64,000 nucleotides of DNA from Acheta domesticus (GCA_031308135.1 JAHLJT010009419.1:178024961-178088960), one strand, 5' to 3'. Counted from the stretch's first letter, positions 44,820 to 56,559 are shown. Numbers and translations: made by a program. Notes: a model not told the origin generated them from the sequence alone.

Positions 44820-46145
44820 CATCAGTTTATACTCAATATATAACCATACACCTATGAAACAATAAACACTCTGAAAAATTAAACCAGAAAATTGAATATT
44901 ACACTCTATAGATGAATGCTTAATAGAACTATATTAACTTGAATACACCTCACTACGTTTCAAACTCATCGCATATATTATAAAAAATACTGTTACGTTT
45001 TTAGTATAAACTTTGTTTTTCTACTGACAGACTTCTAATGGAGAAATAATATTTTCTGAAACTTGCTAAGCTAACAGTTTTTGTCTTCCTGACCAATACC
45101 CCACTATTTGCATAGAAATATCAAAGTGATGATGAGTGATCAAAGTGCAACAATTATTTACATCGATTTATTATTATTTCCGATGTTTACAGGAATTCTT
45201 ATTCTCGCCAAAAGCCAAATATTATTAAATACTTATTCTCAATTTTTTCTATAATACAAATAATGGCACGATTGTTTTCCAGTAACAATAACGCAGTTTT
45301 TGTTATCACTATTTCATAAAAAGACCATTATCGGTTAAGTAGATTATCAAACACAAAAAGCCATTGTTGAGATTATTAATAATAATTACAGCTTTTTTCT
45401 TCTTAATTCTTAATAACAAGGGTTAAAAAAAATTACAGCTCATGTATATTATTGTTTCTTATATATCATGTATATGTATAATTTTGTTACAGATTTGTGT
45501 AGAGATTAAAATGTGGTTATGTAATTATCAATTGAATCTTTGTATTCAACTTGTTAGAACAAAAGGAAGTAATGCTCTTGTTAATTTCAAATATCTTTTA
45601 AGAAAACAATTTTGACGATCCTAATCGTTTTCATGATAATATTTTAGTGAACGTCTACCTGCTATCTGCCAAATGTGTGCCATGAAATTGTTTTCAATAT
45701 TTAATGGCCGAATACCAGACCAAGCCTCGACCCGCTCATTTGCAGCATTTCCCAGGGATGGATAATTAACCAACCAAGAATCAATTCTTTCCCCCTTCTC
45801 AGTCGTCAGTTCAAGGACTAAAACACACTTTGGAAACGAATATCGAAATGTTGATATCTGGTAGCAATATTTCCTTGTAGTCACGAAGAGAAATTTACGA
45901 TTCTGTCACATCCATAAATCTGCCTACTCTAAATGGCAGGAACTGTTTCAAAATAAGCAATAATGTACATAAGCGACGTTCCGAATTAACACTAAGCTTG
46001 TTCTTTGAAAGTAAATAATTATTATGATCTCTTCGTCAAAGGAAGTCATCTTTGTCAGCCGCTTCGCGAACTGATGAGATGACAAAAACGCCATTCGTTA
46101 CTGTTGTAAAAATGTCAAGAACATAACATTGATTTAGCCACAATT
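44820..46145. other. AT-rich noncoding stretch
   Basis: No gene is supported. An 87-codon frame at 45621-45884 (-) has no motif. Confidence 0.5.
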
Positions 46146-46374
46146 ATTGTCTTGTCCAAAGGGAGGATTTACTTTTCCGCCTGTCAGCCGTCGAAGTCGT
46201 AGCCCAGCGCGAGGCTCCACGACTACGTCGTTCCATTGCGTTTGGGCGCTGGGCGGCCCCTCCTGCAGCGCCCGGTCAGCGAATTTCCCAGGATCAGGCA
46301 GATAAGCCGCATTATCACGTTTGCTCAGACACGACGGGCCCCCGGCGCCAGCGGATGCGGCGGCGAAGGTAATG
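46146..46374. promoter_or_regulatory. GC-rich complex block
   Basis: GC-rich non-repetitive DNA directly upstream of the purine tract. Possible regulatory island; no gene is seen. Confidence 0.25.
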
Positions 46375-46975
46375 GCGATGGCGTTGGTGGTGGAAGAGGT
46401 GAAGCCGGAAGAAGCGGAGAAGGTGATGGGGGCGGAGGATGAAGAAATGGAGGAGAGGGAGGAGAGAGAGGTGGATGAGGAAGAGAAAGAAGAAGCAAAT
46501 AAGGCGGAAGAAGGGGAGGAGGGAGAAGCAGAGGAGTAGACCAAGGAAGAGGAGAAGGAGAAAAAATGGAGGAGAAAGAGGAGGAGGAAGCAAATAAGTC
46601 GGAAGAAGAGGAGGAAGGGTGGAGGAAGAGGCGAAGGAGTAGGCGAAGGAGAAGGAAAACTGGGGAGGAGGAGAAGGAGAGAATGGATGAAGCAGAGAAA
46701 GAAGAAGAAGCAAATGAGGCGGAGGAAGTGGAGGGGAGAAGGAAGAGGCGGAAGAAGAGTCGGGTGAGATGGTGAAAGAGGAGGAGGAGGAAGAGGAGAA
46801 GGAGGAGGGCAGAAGGAAGGGGAGGAAAGGAGGAGGAGAAGGGGCAGAAGGAAGGGGAGGAAAGGAGGAGGAGAAGGGGCAGGAGGAGGACGAAGGGAGG
46901 AGGAGGGGAAGAAGGAAATGGAGGGGAGGAGGATGAGAAGGAAGTGGAGGAGGAGGAGGAAATGGAAGCCGAATG
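46375..46975. repeat. 600-bp polypurine tract
   Basis: The + strand is almost only G and A (GAG/GAA/GGA words), with sparse T and C. A 35-bp unit beginning gggcagaaggaagggg is repeated in tandem at 46807 and 46842. Both strands have open frames (Glu/Arg-rich on +, Ser/Pro/Leu-rich on -) that are compositional. Such mirror-like purine tracts can form triplex DNA. Confidence 0.92.
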
Positions 46976-47460
46976 CGGAGGAGATGGCGACGCCCGCCGA
47001 TTCACTCCGCTCTGTGGGGCGCCCTAGCTCCTACTCCGCCACCCACGGGCTGGGTTTCGCCGAATTCACGCGGACCGCTTCTCTTGCAGTTCGAGCGCGT
47101 GAGCGTGTTATCCAATCAATGCGAAATAGCCCCCGGAATCACTCCTTAGAAATTGAATGTAAGATAATATCGCAGGAACATCGGACCGTGGAAATTTGGA
47201 TCAGAAATGGATGTAAGAACTTCCCTTATGATTTTATTTCGAATACCAAAAAGCATTGTAAAAATATGAAGTATCGAAATTCGATGTAACCGACATTATT
47301 TTTCTAAAAAGAGCAATTATCAATTACTTACCTATTACAAGAGATTAGCATCTCGTTCTACTAGAAATGTCAATGCGAAATGGAAACTAGGAATAAATAG
47401 GTATTATTATAATGCGATATGTACGAGTGAAATTATATTTTGTTTTATGATCATTTCATT
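46976..47460. other. GC-rich edge then AT-rich noncoding DNA
   Basis: CpG-rich to about 47110, then AT-rich. No gene is supported. Confidence 0.4.
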
Positions 47461-47699
47461 GTATTAAAAGTATTGCACGTAATATTTTAAGAAATCTGTT
47501 TTCATGCATTTGAATAATTCTTTTAGCTTCTTTTCTTTTACTCCGTATACCAAATTTTCATGTACAATGACAGCTTCCAACAGATTTCTTGATGAACTGA
47601 TAATTTTGTAATACCAAAAGTAATTTATTTGTTTGTATAATCGCATTACAAACGACCCTTTCTGTTTCAAGAAATCGTTCATAAAAAGGCATTTTATGG

Positions 47700-48600
47700 C
47701 ACACATCACATTTTATGGTACAGCCCGACTTACGAGCCTGTCCTTGCCGGCAGTCCTCTTCGCCCCTTCCTCTCTACCCGTCCTCACCGGCTCGATCCTT
47801 ATTGATTCTGTACCCTGTCCATTCGTTTCAAATATTGTCCGTGGAGTGGTTTATCTCTCCACGATTTCTTTGAAAATTTTTCTGCCTCACATTTCATGGT
47901 AAGTAGCATTAGAAGTTCTGTATCTCTGTTATTCTGCGTGTCTTGCCTAGTCTTGTTTGCAATGTTTCTCGCTACACTTACAATGCCTCCGTTTCCCATT
48001 CTTCCGTCAGATTTCATGACCTGCCTCGTTAGTGGGTCATCTTGATGGCTGACTACATACTTTCCCATCCCGATTATTGCATTGTGCCAGGTGGCTTCAA
48101 TTTATCTGAGGCCTATTCGTCCTTCCTTACGTGATACATAAAGTCTATGTACATCAGCCCGAGGGCGGGCAACATGATGCATTGTAAGCAGTTTTCTGGT
48201 TTTTCGATCCATGATGCGAATTTCCTGATCAGTTCAGTCCACTAGTCCGTAAACTGTATTCGGCTACAGGGACCGCCAAACTACCTATTGCTGATATTTT
48301 ATTCCTAGAGTTCAGAGCAGGCTGCAGAACCAGTCTCACTCTTCTGTAATACTCCCTGCGAATTCTCTCTTTCATTGTGTCGTTCGAGATGGTCTCACAT
48401 TCTTCAATTCTCAGATATTTGTAAGTTTTAGCTGGCTCAAGAACTTTGAATCACAGTGTGCGTATCTACTTCAATCTTCTCTGACGTTGTCACTTTTGCC
48501 TCTTTTTAAGTTGATTTTTGCACACTTGTCAAGACCAAACTTCATACAGATGTTCATTGCTAAAATCATTCATGACGGACAGCATTTGGGAGAGAATCGC
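47700..48600 (-). mobile_element. decayed LINE (restriction-like-endonuclease type), reverse transcriptase thumb and linker
   Basis: Read on the minus strand from 48600 downward: ...EPAKTYKYLRIEE, RIRREYYRRVRLVLQ, ISAIGSLAVPVAEYS, then in other frames MDRKTRKLLTMHHVARPRAD, RLYVSRKEGR and finally MGKYVVSHQDD...KPLHGQYLKRMD. This is the order of the region between the polymerase active site and the zinc knuckle in the same LINE type as 18.83-19.53 kb. At least two frameshifts or stops break it; the catalytic FADD box and the endonuclease are absent. The longest intact frame is 47799-48068. Confidence 0.75.
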
Positions 48601-49550
48601 TTCATTCTTAGCAAACACTTTTAAGATTATTTATTATTATAATATAATAATAATAATTATTAATATTATTATGTAAACCAGGAGAATGCGAACGAGTTTT
48701 TTTTTTTACTGCGAAATTGTGCAAGACAGCATTGCTGAAAGACAAATGAGAAGGTATTTGCAGTGCATAAGAATTAATTATTTTCTCGATACGACGTAGT
48801 ATGAAAATTCAGGATAGCATAATACTTTCACAAAGTTCAAGAGGAAGAAGCATTGTTTCCTTCGTTTGTCTCTGATTACTTCTTTCTCCTGTTTCCAAAC
48901 TTGTCACTCAGATAAATAGAGTGAGAGCCGTCAGGCTCAGAATAATTTGCTTCAGTTTCTATTACATAAAGTCAAGAAGTATCCTTTCGACATAAATCCG
49001 TTCAAGGAAGGTAATTTGTCTGGCACGTGAAATGTCTAAAATATTCACTAGCATAGAGAATTCCCTGGCTACATCAACTTTTGGTTTTCTGTTTGCAGAA
49101 AAAACAACAACAATAAAACCGTATGATACTCGTATGTAACCGTATGAAATTTTAACCCATTCACGTCTTGCTCATTTAATAAGGAAAGAGATATAAAGTA
49201 ACGTAATAATCTACGGAAAAAGTGTACATTGGTACCCCCTTGAACACAGACATACGAGACTATCAGTGACTTGTTTCAGGAACTTTCTTAGTAATTTCAG
49301 TTCTATTCATTGTATAAAGAAAGGCAAAAGAAAAATAAATTTGATGAAATAAGTTTATTTATACAACGTATATAAAAAGTAGTGAAAATGCACTATAAAC
49401 ATAGTTGTCAGTGTTGTCGTAAAATACGAATAAAATTACTTACCATGTTAGTGTCGTTTTCTTTGAATGGTAGGCCTTTTGAGAAGTTCTGAAGACATTA
49501 CCAGATTTTAATATCGCATTGCGTGTTGCGTCGCCGTGATTCCTTCGCTT
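48601..49550. other. AT-rich noncoding stretch
   Basis: Includes an ATA/AAT-rich patch at 48627-48672 and a T run at 48699-48708. No gene is recognised. Confidence 0.5.
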
Positions 49551-49589
49551 TCCGGCCCCGATTCCCTGAGCACTTTTCCTCTTGAAGTG

Positions 49590-49860
49590 CTTCCCTCCCC
49601 ACCCCTTTCGACGTTCTGCTCAGTTTGCTCCACAGCGCTCACCCTCCTCCCCGCGCCCCACACCCACGTTTTTCCCCCTTGTGCCCAGCACTGACCTGCC
49701 GCGCCCCGTCCCGCCTCACCTCAACCCACCCCGCTCCATCCGGCCCCGCCCCACAGCCTACCACTTCACCCCGCCCCGCCCCCCACACCCCACCCGCCCA
49801 TCCCCATCCCGCCCCGCCCCGAACCTACCCCGCCCAGCACTGCCCCGCCTCCCTCCTAGC
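49590..49860. repeat. C-rich (CCCCGCC/CCCAC) low-complexity DNA
   Basis: The + strand is dominated by C with accccgcccc-type words. Long Pro-rich frames here are artefacts. Confidence 0.85.
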
Positions 49861-49973
49861 CACATTACCACAGCAGTACAGTCCTCGTCGCCCTTCTCGC
49901 CGCACTCCACGCCACAGTCCTCGCTACATTCCTCGCCACTGTTCTTGCCTTGCTCCCCTCCATACTTATCTCA

Positions 49974-50185
49974 GTCTTTGCTACACTCGTCGCTACTCTC
50001 CACGCCACACTCATCATAGTCTTAGCCACACTCTTCATAGTCATCGCCACACTTTTCATAGTCCTCACCATACTCCTCATAGTCCTCGCCATACTCTTCA
50101 TAGTCCTAGCCACACTCTTCATAGTCCTCGCCACACTCTTCATAGTTCTCGCCTTTCTCTTCTTGGTCCTCACCAAACTCCCTCT
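49974..50185. repeat. 21-bp minisatellite, about 9-10 units
   Basis: The unit tcctcgccacactcttcatag recurs every 21 bp, seen as a 7-residue period (IVLATLF on +, ARTMKSV on -). Because the unit is a multiple of three, both strands stay open, giving hydrophobic or basic repeat peptides that are not genes. One isolated inverted unit lies at 51761-51785. Confidence 0.88.
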
Positions 50186-50493
50186 TCATAGTCCTCGCCA
50201 CAATCTTCGCCGCCCTCTTTGCTTCACCCTGCCCGCAGCCCACCCCGCCGCACCGCCTGCCTCACCACCAAGACCAAGCTTCACCCTCCGCCTTCTCGAC
50301 CCCCCACCCCCTCCCCCCGCTGCCGGGCCTGCGACCCGCGCCTCGCCACGCTGCCTCGTCTCACCCCAATTAAGGCTCCGCGGACACGTTTCATTTAAAT
50401 GTGTCCTCGCGCCCTCGCTTCCTGCGCCGAGAAGTTTTTAAATTTTCTTAATTTACTTTTTCTTATTCCTAAGTTCGCGAATTAATAACGTAC

Positions 50494-50549
50494 CGAAATG
50501 TTCTTGAACATTTCGTTTTTACGACTGTCTTGAACGTTTCTTAAACGTT
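50494..50549. promoter_or_regulatory. cluster of two perfect palindromes
   Basis: CGAAATGTTC-tt-GAACATTTCG at 50494-50515 and AACGTTT-ctt-AAACGTT at 50533-50549. The shared gaac(a/g)tttc words and the TTCnnGAA core recall heat-shock-element half-sites, though spacing of a third unit is off by one. Could be a regulatory site or small hairpin. Confidence 0.35.
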
Positions 50550-50713
50550 ACCATGAACGTGATCTGTAAGAGTGTTTAACAGAAAATGCGCGAGGAAAGG
50601 AGAAGAATTATGAAAAAAGAGGGGGAAAAGTGAGTGTGGAGATGAAAATGTGAACGTATCTTAAAGGCATATTTCAATGACATCTCTTATCGAGGAGACA
50701 CGTACGTAGCATC

Positions 50714-50776
50714 CGAGCTTTTCATAGCAAACACGGTGTTGAGATAGTTTTAAAGTCGGTTTGAGCTACGATTGTA
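50714..50776 (+). repeat. 63-bp direct repeat, copy 1
   Basis: cgagcttttcatagcaaaca...gttttaaagtcggt...gagctacgattgta, repeated at 51510-51573, 796 bp downstream, with a few small differences. Confidence 0.88.
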
Positions 50777-50803
50777 AATGTCACAGATGTAACTGTGACA
50801 TTT
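50776..50803. repeat. perfect 11-bp hairpin
   Basis: AAATGTCACAG, 6-nt loop, CTGTGACATTT. It directly follows the direct repeat copy 1; copy 2 lacks it. Confidence 0.8.
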
Positions 50804-51509
50804 ATAGTAGTAAGGAGAAGCCATATGGCATGCATCTCTGTCGCAGAATCACATTGTAACATGACATCATATCACTCAGCATTATTTTATTTTATTTTAC
50901 AAAATATTTTGAGTGCCCCTCCTGTACATGAAAACAGCGAATGATATATATTAAAATCATTAAAAATGGAATGTGCTGATCCATGACAAGCTTCCAAGCT
51001 TATAATCAATCTCCTCAACATTCATAAAGGGGCCCGACCTTCTATGAGATATGAAACGTACATTTTTAAGGATCACATTCAAGATCATTCAGAAGACGCG
51101 ATGTGGCGGTAGACGATGGAGATGACACAAGTAAATTGACTTGCTTAAATATTACACCAATATTTATCTACGGGCACCGAAAAAAAGTTCTGCCGCAAAG
51201 AAGAGAACGAAAAAAGTAAGATGAAAATCTAAACAATTGTCATTTTTAAAAAATTGCACGTGAAAATTATCTGCGTTTAAGTACTTCATAACACATAGTA
51301 TTTCTTGCAATTGTTTTCCAGAAAATGATTGCATTGGCTGCTGTGAATATTGATTTAGATGATTTGATTGATTTAGCCAGGAATACTCGAGCGGGCGACT
51401 TCTGTAGCGTTGCCATTTTTTTTCGCTACGGCGCAAGTTCTACTGAGTTCAGAGGAATAGAGGTATCAATAATTTCAGTAACACTTTACTGTTAGTATCG
51501 AATCTACTT

Positions 51510-51573
51510 CGAGCTTTTCATAGCAAACACGCTGTTGACAGATAGTTTTAAAGTCGGTTGAGCTACGATTGTA
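51510..51573 (+). repeat. 63-bp direct repeat, copy 2
   Basis: Second copy of 50714-50776. After the shared end the sequences differ. Confidence 0.88.
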
Positions 51574-51639
51574 GGCTGCGCGAGCGTTACAGTTACTGTT
51601 CAAAGAAATTTTGCCTGGAGACAATCCAAAAGACACTAA

Positions 51640-51643
51640 TATA

Positions 51644-51685
<42 letters not shown>

Positions 51686-51691
51686 TTACAC

Positions 51692-51759
<68 letters not shown>

Positions 51760-51880
51760 AGAGTTTGGCGAGGACTATGAAGAGTATATATACATATATT
51801 GGGGTAATACTTCCATATATATATATGTATGTATATACATACATACATATATATGTGTGTGTGGAGTATATGATGTATAT
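51640..51880. repeat. compound (AT)n/(AC)n microsatellite
   Basis: AT runs at 51641-51680 and 51718-51757, an AC run at 51692-51718 and TATATG-type runs at 51815-51880. Confidence 0.95.
51761..51785 (-). repeat. isolated inverted unit of the 50.0-kb minisatellite
   Basis: gagtttggcgaggactatga plus agagt is the complement of the 21-bp unit at 49974-50185 plus 4 nt, embedded between AT microsatellite runs. Confidence 0.75.
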
Positions 51881-52159
51881 ATAAACACCCACAAACCCAC
51901 TTGATAAATCTCGAGAAGTTGTGCTGCACGCATTTTGTTGTAGTTATGATTATTCTGGAGCACGCGCACATCGATGGTATCGGCAGTTTTCGTAAGAGAC
52001 AATCATTTACCGTTACTACTTTCAGGTATATACCAGTTAATACTGATACATGAGGCTAAAGCTCATAGGGATGGAAAAATCGAACTCTACGCACTGAATA
52101 TGCTAATGGAAATATGCACATATCAACCAAGTTTCATTCATGATATTCTAAGCCAGAGC

Positions 52160-52530
52160 GTTAGCAGGTAGCGGAATCCAGAGTCTGGTTCGCGAGTCGC
52201 GCCGACCTCCAATGAAGAGTCGATTCCCCATCATTGAGGACTCACAACGGGCGCATTTTCGCGCCATCGTCACATAAATCCGTGGGTTTTGCCTGTAATC
52301 CTCTCGCTTCATAATTTATCCCTGGGAGCACTCACGTAAATCTAATTTTATTGTGAGCCGCCGCGCCGGAGGGAATCCACACTGACAGGTGAAGCCTGCT
52401 CCCGCACCGATAATGCGTACGAGTGGACTGTGGCCCTTGCTCTCTCAACCAGTGTTGCCGCCATTGCCCGTGCATTTGAAGATCACGTTGCGCTTCTCTA
52501 CGTTCAATGTACCGAAGAATCAACAGAGGG
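52160..52530. promoter_or_regulatory. moderately GC-rich block
   Basis: Non-repetitive CpG-containing sequence amid AT-rich DNA; short open frames on both strands have no motif. Possible regulatory DNA. Confidence 0.2.
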
Positions 52531-52908
52531 GGAAGCAATACTCAGTTATTCTGCGATCATATGACGATGTAGAATTTTATATTTTTCTACGTCTTCGAAG
52601 TTAGACTTTACATAAAACATTTGAAAAATATTGCGTCGCCGTCAAAAATTAGATCAAACTAGTGGTACTACAGAATGGCACAGACATTTCCCGTATTAGT
52701 TTTCTATTTTCCTTGGGTCTTCGCTAGCTATTCGGAATTGCCACAAACCCTTTCTTGCCACCTGTCATCTATCACCGCCAAAAGTACATTTTTTTGTCAT
52801 TTTCTTAATTTTTCGGTTTCCTATTGGTAGAACGGAAACATTAATTGTAGAATATTAATGAACAGAAAAACATAGTCATAAATGGCAATTTTCTTTTAAA
52901 AATTATGG

Positions 52909-53515
52909 GCCGTTTAAGAGAAAATGGCGTTTTAGCGCTACTAAAAGTGCGAAATTTGAAACTCATTTTCACAGAAAATTTTGAGTTTTCAAAATACTTT
53001 ATTTGAAGTTATTTGAAGCACTTACACTCACAAATATAATAATCTTTACAAATTGCTGGTAATGTGCATATTAAAGATGCGAGAGATCTTTCAAAAAAAT
53101 TACAATTATGTAATTTTTTAAAAAACAAAAAAATAACTCAAAATAAACTTTACGTCATATTAAAGAGTGTAATTATCACTATCCGTTACAAAAGTTTCAA
53201 GAAAAAATTTCCAGCCGTATATGAAAAAATGGCGTTTGAGCATTTTTGAAAATGCCGAAATTTGAGCTACTTTTCACAGAAAACGGTAGTGTTTTCGAGA
53301 AACTTTACTTGACAATAAGCATATATACCTCGTAAATATAATAATGTGAAAAAAATTGCAGATAGTGTAAATATTAACGACGTGAGAGACAAGTAAAAAA
53401 AATTGTAATTTTTGAAAAAAAAAACAACCGATAGACCAAAATCGCTTTTATGTCATCTGATAGAGTAAATTTACCACTATCCCTGCCAAATGTTTAAAGA
53501 AAAAAATGTGGAGCC
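52909..53515 (+). repeat. about 300-bp tandem repeat, two units
   Basis: Unit 1 (52909-53213) and unit 2 (53214-53512) share gccgt...gaaaatggcgttt, a-ttgaa-ct-ttttcacagaaaa, aaatataataat, ttgc-g-taatgtg-atatta-like and the closing ccactatcc-t-caaa words in order. A third unit start (gagccgttttt) follows at 53511. This is a satellite-like dimer, diverged by many substitutions. Confidence 0.8.
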
Positions 53516-53629
53516 GTTTTTGGTATTCCGGTCACCTCATTAATCCACTCGAGATCACAAATTCTACGTTATTTTTATTCATCATTCTTTAGCAAAGTCT
53601 AGTAACTTCCGTTTGCCTTTCTGGAGGAT

Positions 53630-54330
53630 CCCTCTGACCTTTCTGAGCGCCGCTGAACCCTTCCGCTGTGTGTGCGCATGTCTTCGCTGCCTTGTTTCGT
53701 GCATTCATTCCTGCCTTCCAGCCCGGCCTGTTGCCCCATCCCCGCGGCCACGCCTCGCCGTCCCCCAGCGCGCCCCGAATGCTTGGTTTATTAAAGCGGC
53801 GACGAGCCCGGCCCGGCCCAGCCCAGTGGAGCCGCGGGGAGGCGCTAACTCGACTGCCAAGCCCTGCCTTGCGTCTGTCCCGCCCACTCGCCTGTCCCGC
53901 CCATTCGCTCGCCCCGCCCCCCCCCGCACTGCCCCGCTCTGCACCGCCCCGCCACGCTCTGCACAGCCCCGCCCCGCCCAGCACCGCCCCGCCCTGCCCT
54001 GCCCCGCCCTGCTCCGCCCTGCCCCGCCCCACCCGCTCAGCACCGCCCCGCTTCGCTCCGCCCCGCCCCGCCCCGCCCTGCGCCGCCCCGTCCCGCTTCC
54101 TCCGCACCCGCCGCGCCTCTCCCTGCCCGCCCCGTCCCATCCACTCCCCGTCCTCTCCCGCCCCGCCCCGCCCCGTCCCATCCACTCCCTGACCTCTCCC
54201 GCCCCGCCCCTCCCCTCCCTGCCCGCCCCGTCCCATCCACTCCCCGACCACTCCCACCTCACCACGCTCGCCAGCGCACTGCCGCCGCTGCCGTCGCTTC
54301 GCCGTCTCTGCCGCCACGTGCAACTCTCAG
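53630..54330. repeat. C-rich (CCCCGCCC) low-complexity island
   Basis: Several hundred bp of ccccgccccg and ctgccccgcc words; all long frames (Pro-Ala-Arg on +, Gly-Arg on -) are artefacts. The leading part (53630-53860) is more complex. Confidence 0.85.
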
Positions 54331-54580
54331 ATTCTGTTGCTCGTTTTGCTTGTCATTCTTCTCTCCAGACACTTCTTCCGCCCCCTCGGAAGTTTATTCT
54401 GCGCTGTTTTGCTTCTCTCTGACGAGGACGCCGCAGTTGCCCGCCATCACCCGACGTAACTCACCCTCGCCTCTTGAACCGCGCGCCCGCCAGCCAGTAT
54501 TCGTCGTAATTCGCCGCCGCCCGCCGTCGCCGGTCCCCAGCCGAGCCCGTTCGTCGCACCCGCCACCCTGTCATTCACCG

Positions 54581-54690
54581 ATATCCATCGCCATGTACCG
54601 ATATCCAACGCCACTTACCGATATCTACCGCCACTTGCCGATATCCACCGCCACTTACCGATATCCACCGCCACTTACCAATAGCTTCCG
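54581..54690. repeat. 20-bp minisatellite, 5 units
   Basis: The unit atatccaccgccacttaccg occurs five times in exact 20-bp steps with 0-3 changes each, then decays. Confidence 0.93.
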
Positions 54691-55480
54691 TCGCCCACCG
54701 GCACATGTGAATCCCTCTCACCCACACACACATTGGCATGAAGCGTCGTCCCTAATCGGTCACTCACCGTTACTAATCTTCGGCCGTCATACATCACAAA
54801 TCTTCGCTATCGTCAAACGCCATTTCCCTTCACCGTCCCCATTCCTCCTCGCCTTCATCAACCATAACCCACCGCCAGACACCGTTGCATATGAAAGCTC
54901 GAATCCTTCTGACCAAAAGATTCAGAACACTCTGCAATTCCGCTGTACCAGACGATGCCCACTTCATTGTATTCTACAATCCCTCCCACCCACCATTTAA
55001 GTCACAAGCACCATATTTTACTTTGCTCTTTTCTTCGTCCTTGCTGCCTTGCTTGTGCACACATCCTGTCTCCGCGACTTCCTTCCTCCCACGCGCAATC
55101 GCGCTCTCACTTGTTACGTCTTCCTCCGCCTCTTCCCGCTCTCTTCTCCCGCTCCGCCCACGGCTGCCGTCTCTCCCTTCGCTACCGCTGCCGCCGCGTG
55201 TTCGCAACCCCTCGAGGAAGGGACCGGGTGAAGGAGGGGGCGGGGGCGGCGGCCCCTAATAACGCGGGGCCATCAATTCACTTCGATTTTCCCTCGCCGC
55301 CTCGCTTCTCCGCTCCGCTCGGCGCTGCTGTGCTCCGCTGAGCCTCCCTCTCCGCCGCGCGTCTTCTGTTCTGCAGGGACCGTCCGCTCGCGCCGCTGCG
55401 AGCCACCGCAAGCCCCTCCACGCTTCGGCTCCCTCCGCGCGAGGTTTAATTTGCGCACTGACAGCCAACGAGTGACTGTC
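54691..55480. promoter_or_regulatory. GC-rich island
   Basis: Pyrimidine-rich then CpG-rich DNA (55080-55450). No gene is supported; promoter-like composition ends sharply at 55480 where AT-rich DNA resumes. Confidence 0.3.
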
Positions 55481-55674
55481 TCGTATTTTTCTGTGGTACT
55501 TGTTATTTGTTTTGCTTGTTGGATTTAATAGTTTTCTACCAGTAATGTGTCTATATTTTTAAGAACGTACGTGAGTTTTCATTAATTATTCACCCTTCTT
55601 GGGTTTAAAAGTATAAATGTTATTTTGATGTGTTAATTTTTCTTCTAATTTTTATTTCGCTTATTCATCTTTAA

Positions 55675-55819
55675 GGGTCATCCATAAATAACGCTAAAGG
55701 AGGAGGGAGGGGGTCTGAGGCAGCGTTTCGCTGCGTTACATAGATATAGGGTGGTGCGTTACAAGGGGGGGATATTGAAAATACTCGATATTTGCCTCAC
55801 GTAATTTATTGACGGTCCC
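55675..55819. mobile_element. 145-bp MITE with GGGTCATCCATAAAT-type ends, TTAA target
   Basis: The left end GGGTCATCCATAAATAACGC (from 55675) and right end, inverted, GGGACCGTCAATAAATTACG (to 55819) are related terminal repeats. The flanks are TTAA (55671-55674) and TTAG (55820-55823), a nearly intact TTAA target duplication. G-rich tracts (ggaggagggaggggg, aaggggggg) sit inside next to each end. This layout is that of a widespread animal MITE type. Confidence 0.75.
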
Positions 55820-56540
55820 TTAGTCATTTTAAATCCTCTTGACGTGACTCTTAAAATTATATATTCGCTTTATTCTGATTTTATTCTTTATTCTCATCTC
55901 AATCTTTATTCTAATTTCAACCCATATTTAAGCTTTATTCTCATCTCAATGTCTGACAAAACTTATTGCCAACCGAACCACTACGGTAGTTGATAAAAGA
56001 TGGAAAATCACGAACAATGAATAGATTACCGTTTCCTATTCTCATTTTCAGAATGAATTTAATTGTGAAATAAATGATATTAAAAAACGCTTTATTTTTG
56101 GCAAATGTAAGGTGAAGGGAAATGTTAAAATTCATGGAATATTCTGAACGAGTTTCACATTTCTTCACCACAGCAAGTTATGGTGTGTATGTTTTAAAAT
56201 TTCATGTCAAAAATAAATTTTCTAAGAAGACGAATTTTACAAGAATTACGGTTTATTAAAATCTGACAATGCACATTTATTTAACAATTATGAGCATATT
56301 GTTAATATTTTTTTGTTTTCTCTTTAAAAATGTTATGTATTTAAAATACGTCGTGTTAGCATTGATATTTCTATTATTATCTGTTCCCATATTGACTTGG
56401 TCTACATATGCCGTATTATCGTATTACTTTTTGCAATCATGTCGTTATTGGTGTAAATACATATAACGTGACATTTTCTTGACGCCTACCTGGGTGGTCA
56501 CAAAAAAGTGTCGCGTAAAGAGCATTGCACAGGTCTATGA
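55820..56540. other. AT-rich noncoding stretch
   Basis: No gene is recognised. Confidence 0.5.
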
Positions 56541-56559
56541 ACCTGTAAACTAGCATTGA

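Noticed and set aside
46325..47005. 226-codon Ser/Pro/Leu-rich frame (-)
   Set aside because: Pure pyrimidine strand of the polypurine tract; stops are rare for compositional reasons.
53589..54422. 244-269-codon frames on both strands
   Set aside because: Generated by CCCCGCC low-complexity DNA; no domain, no codon bias, both strands open.
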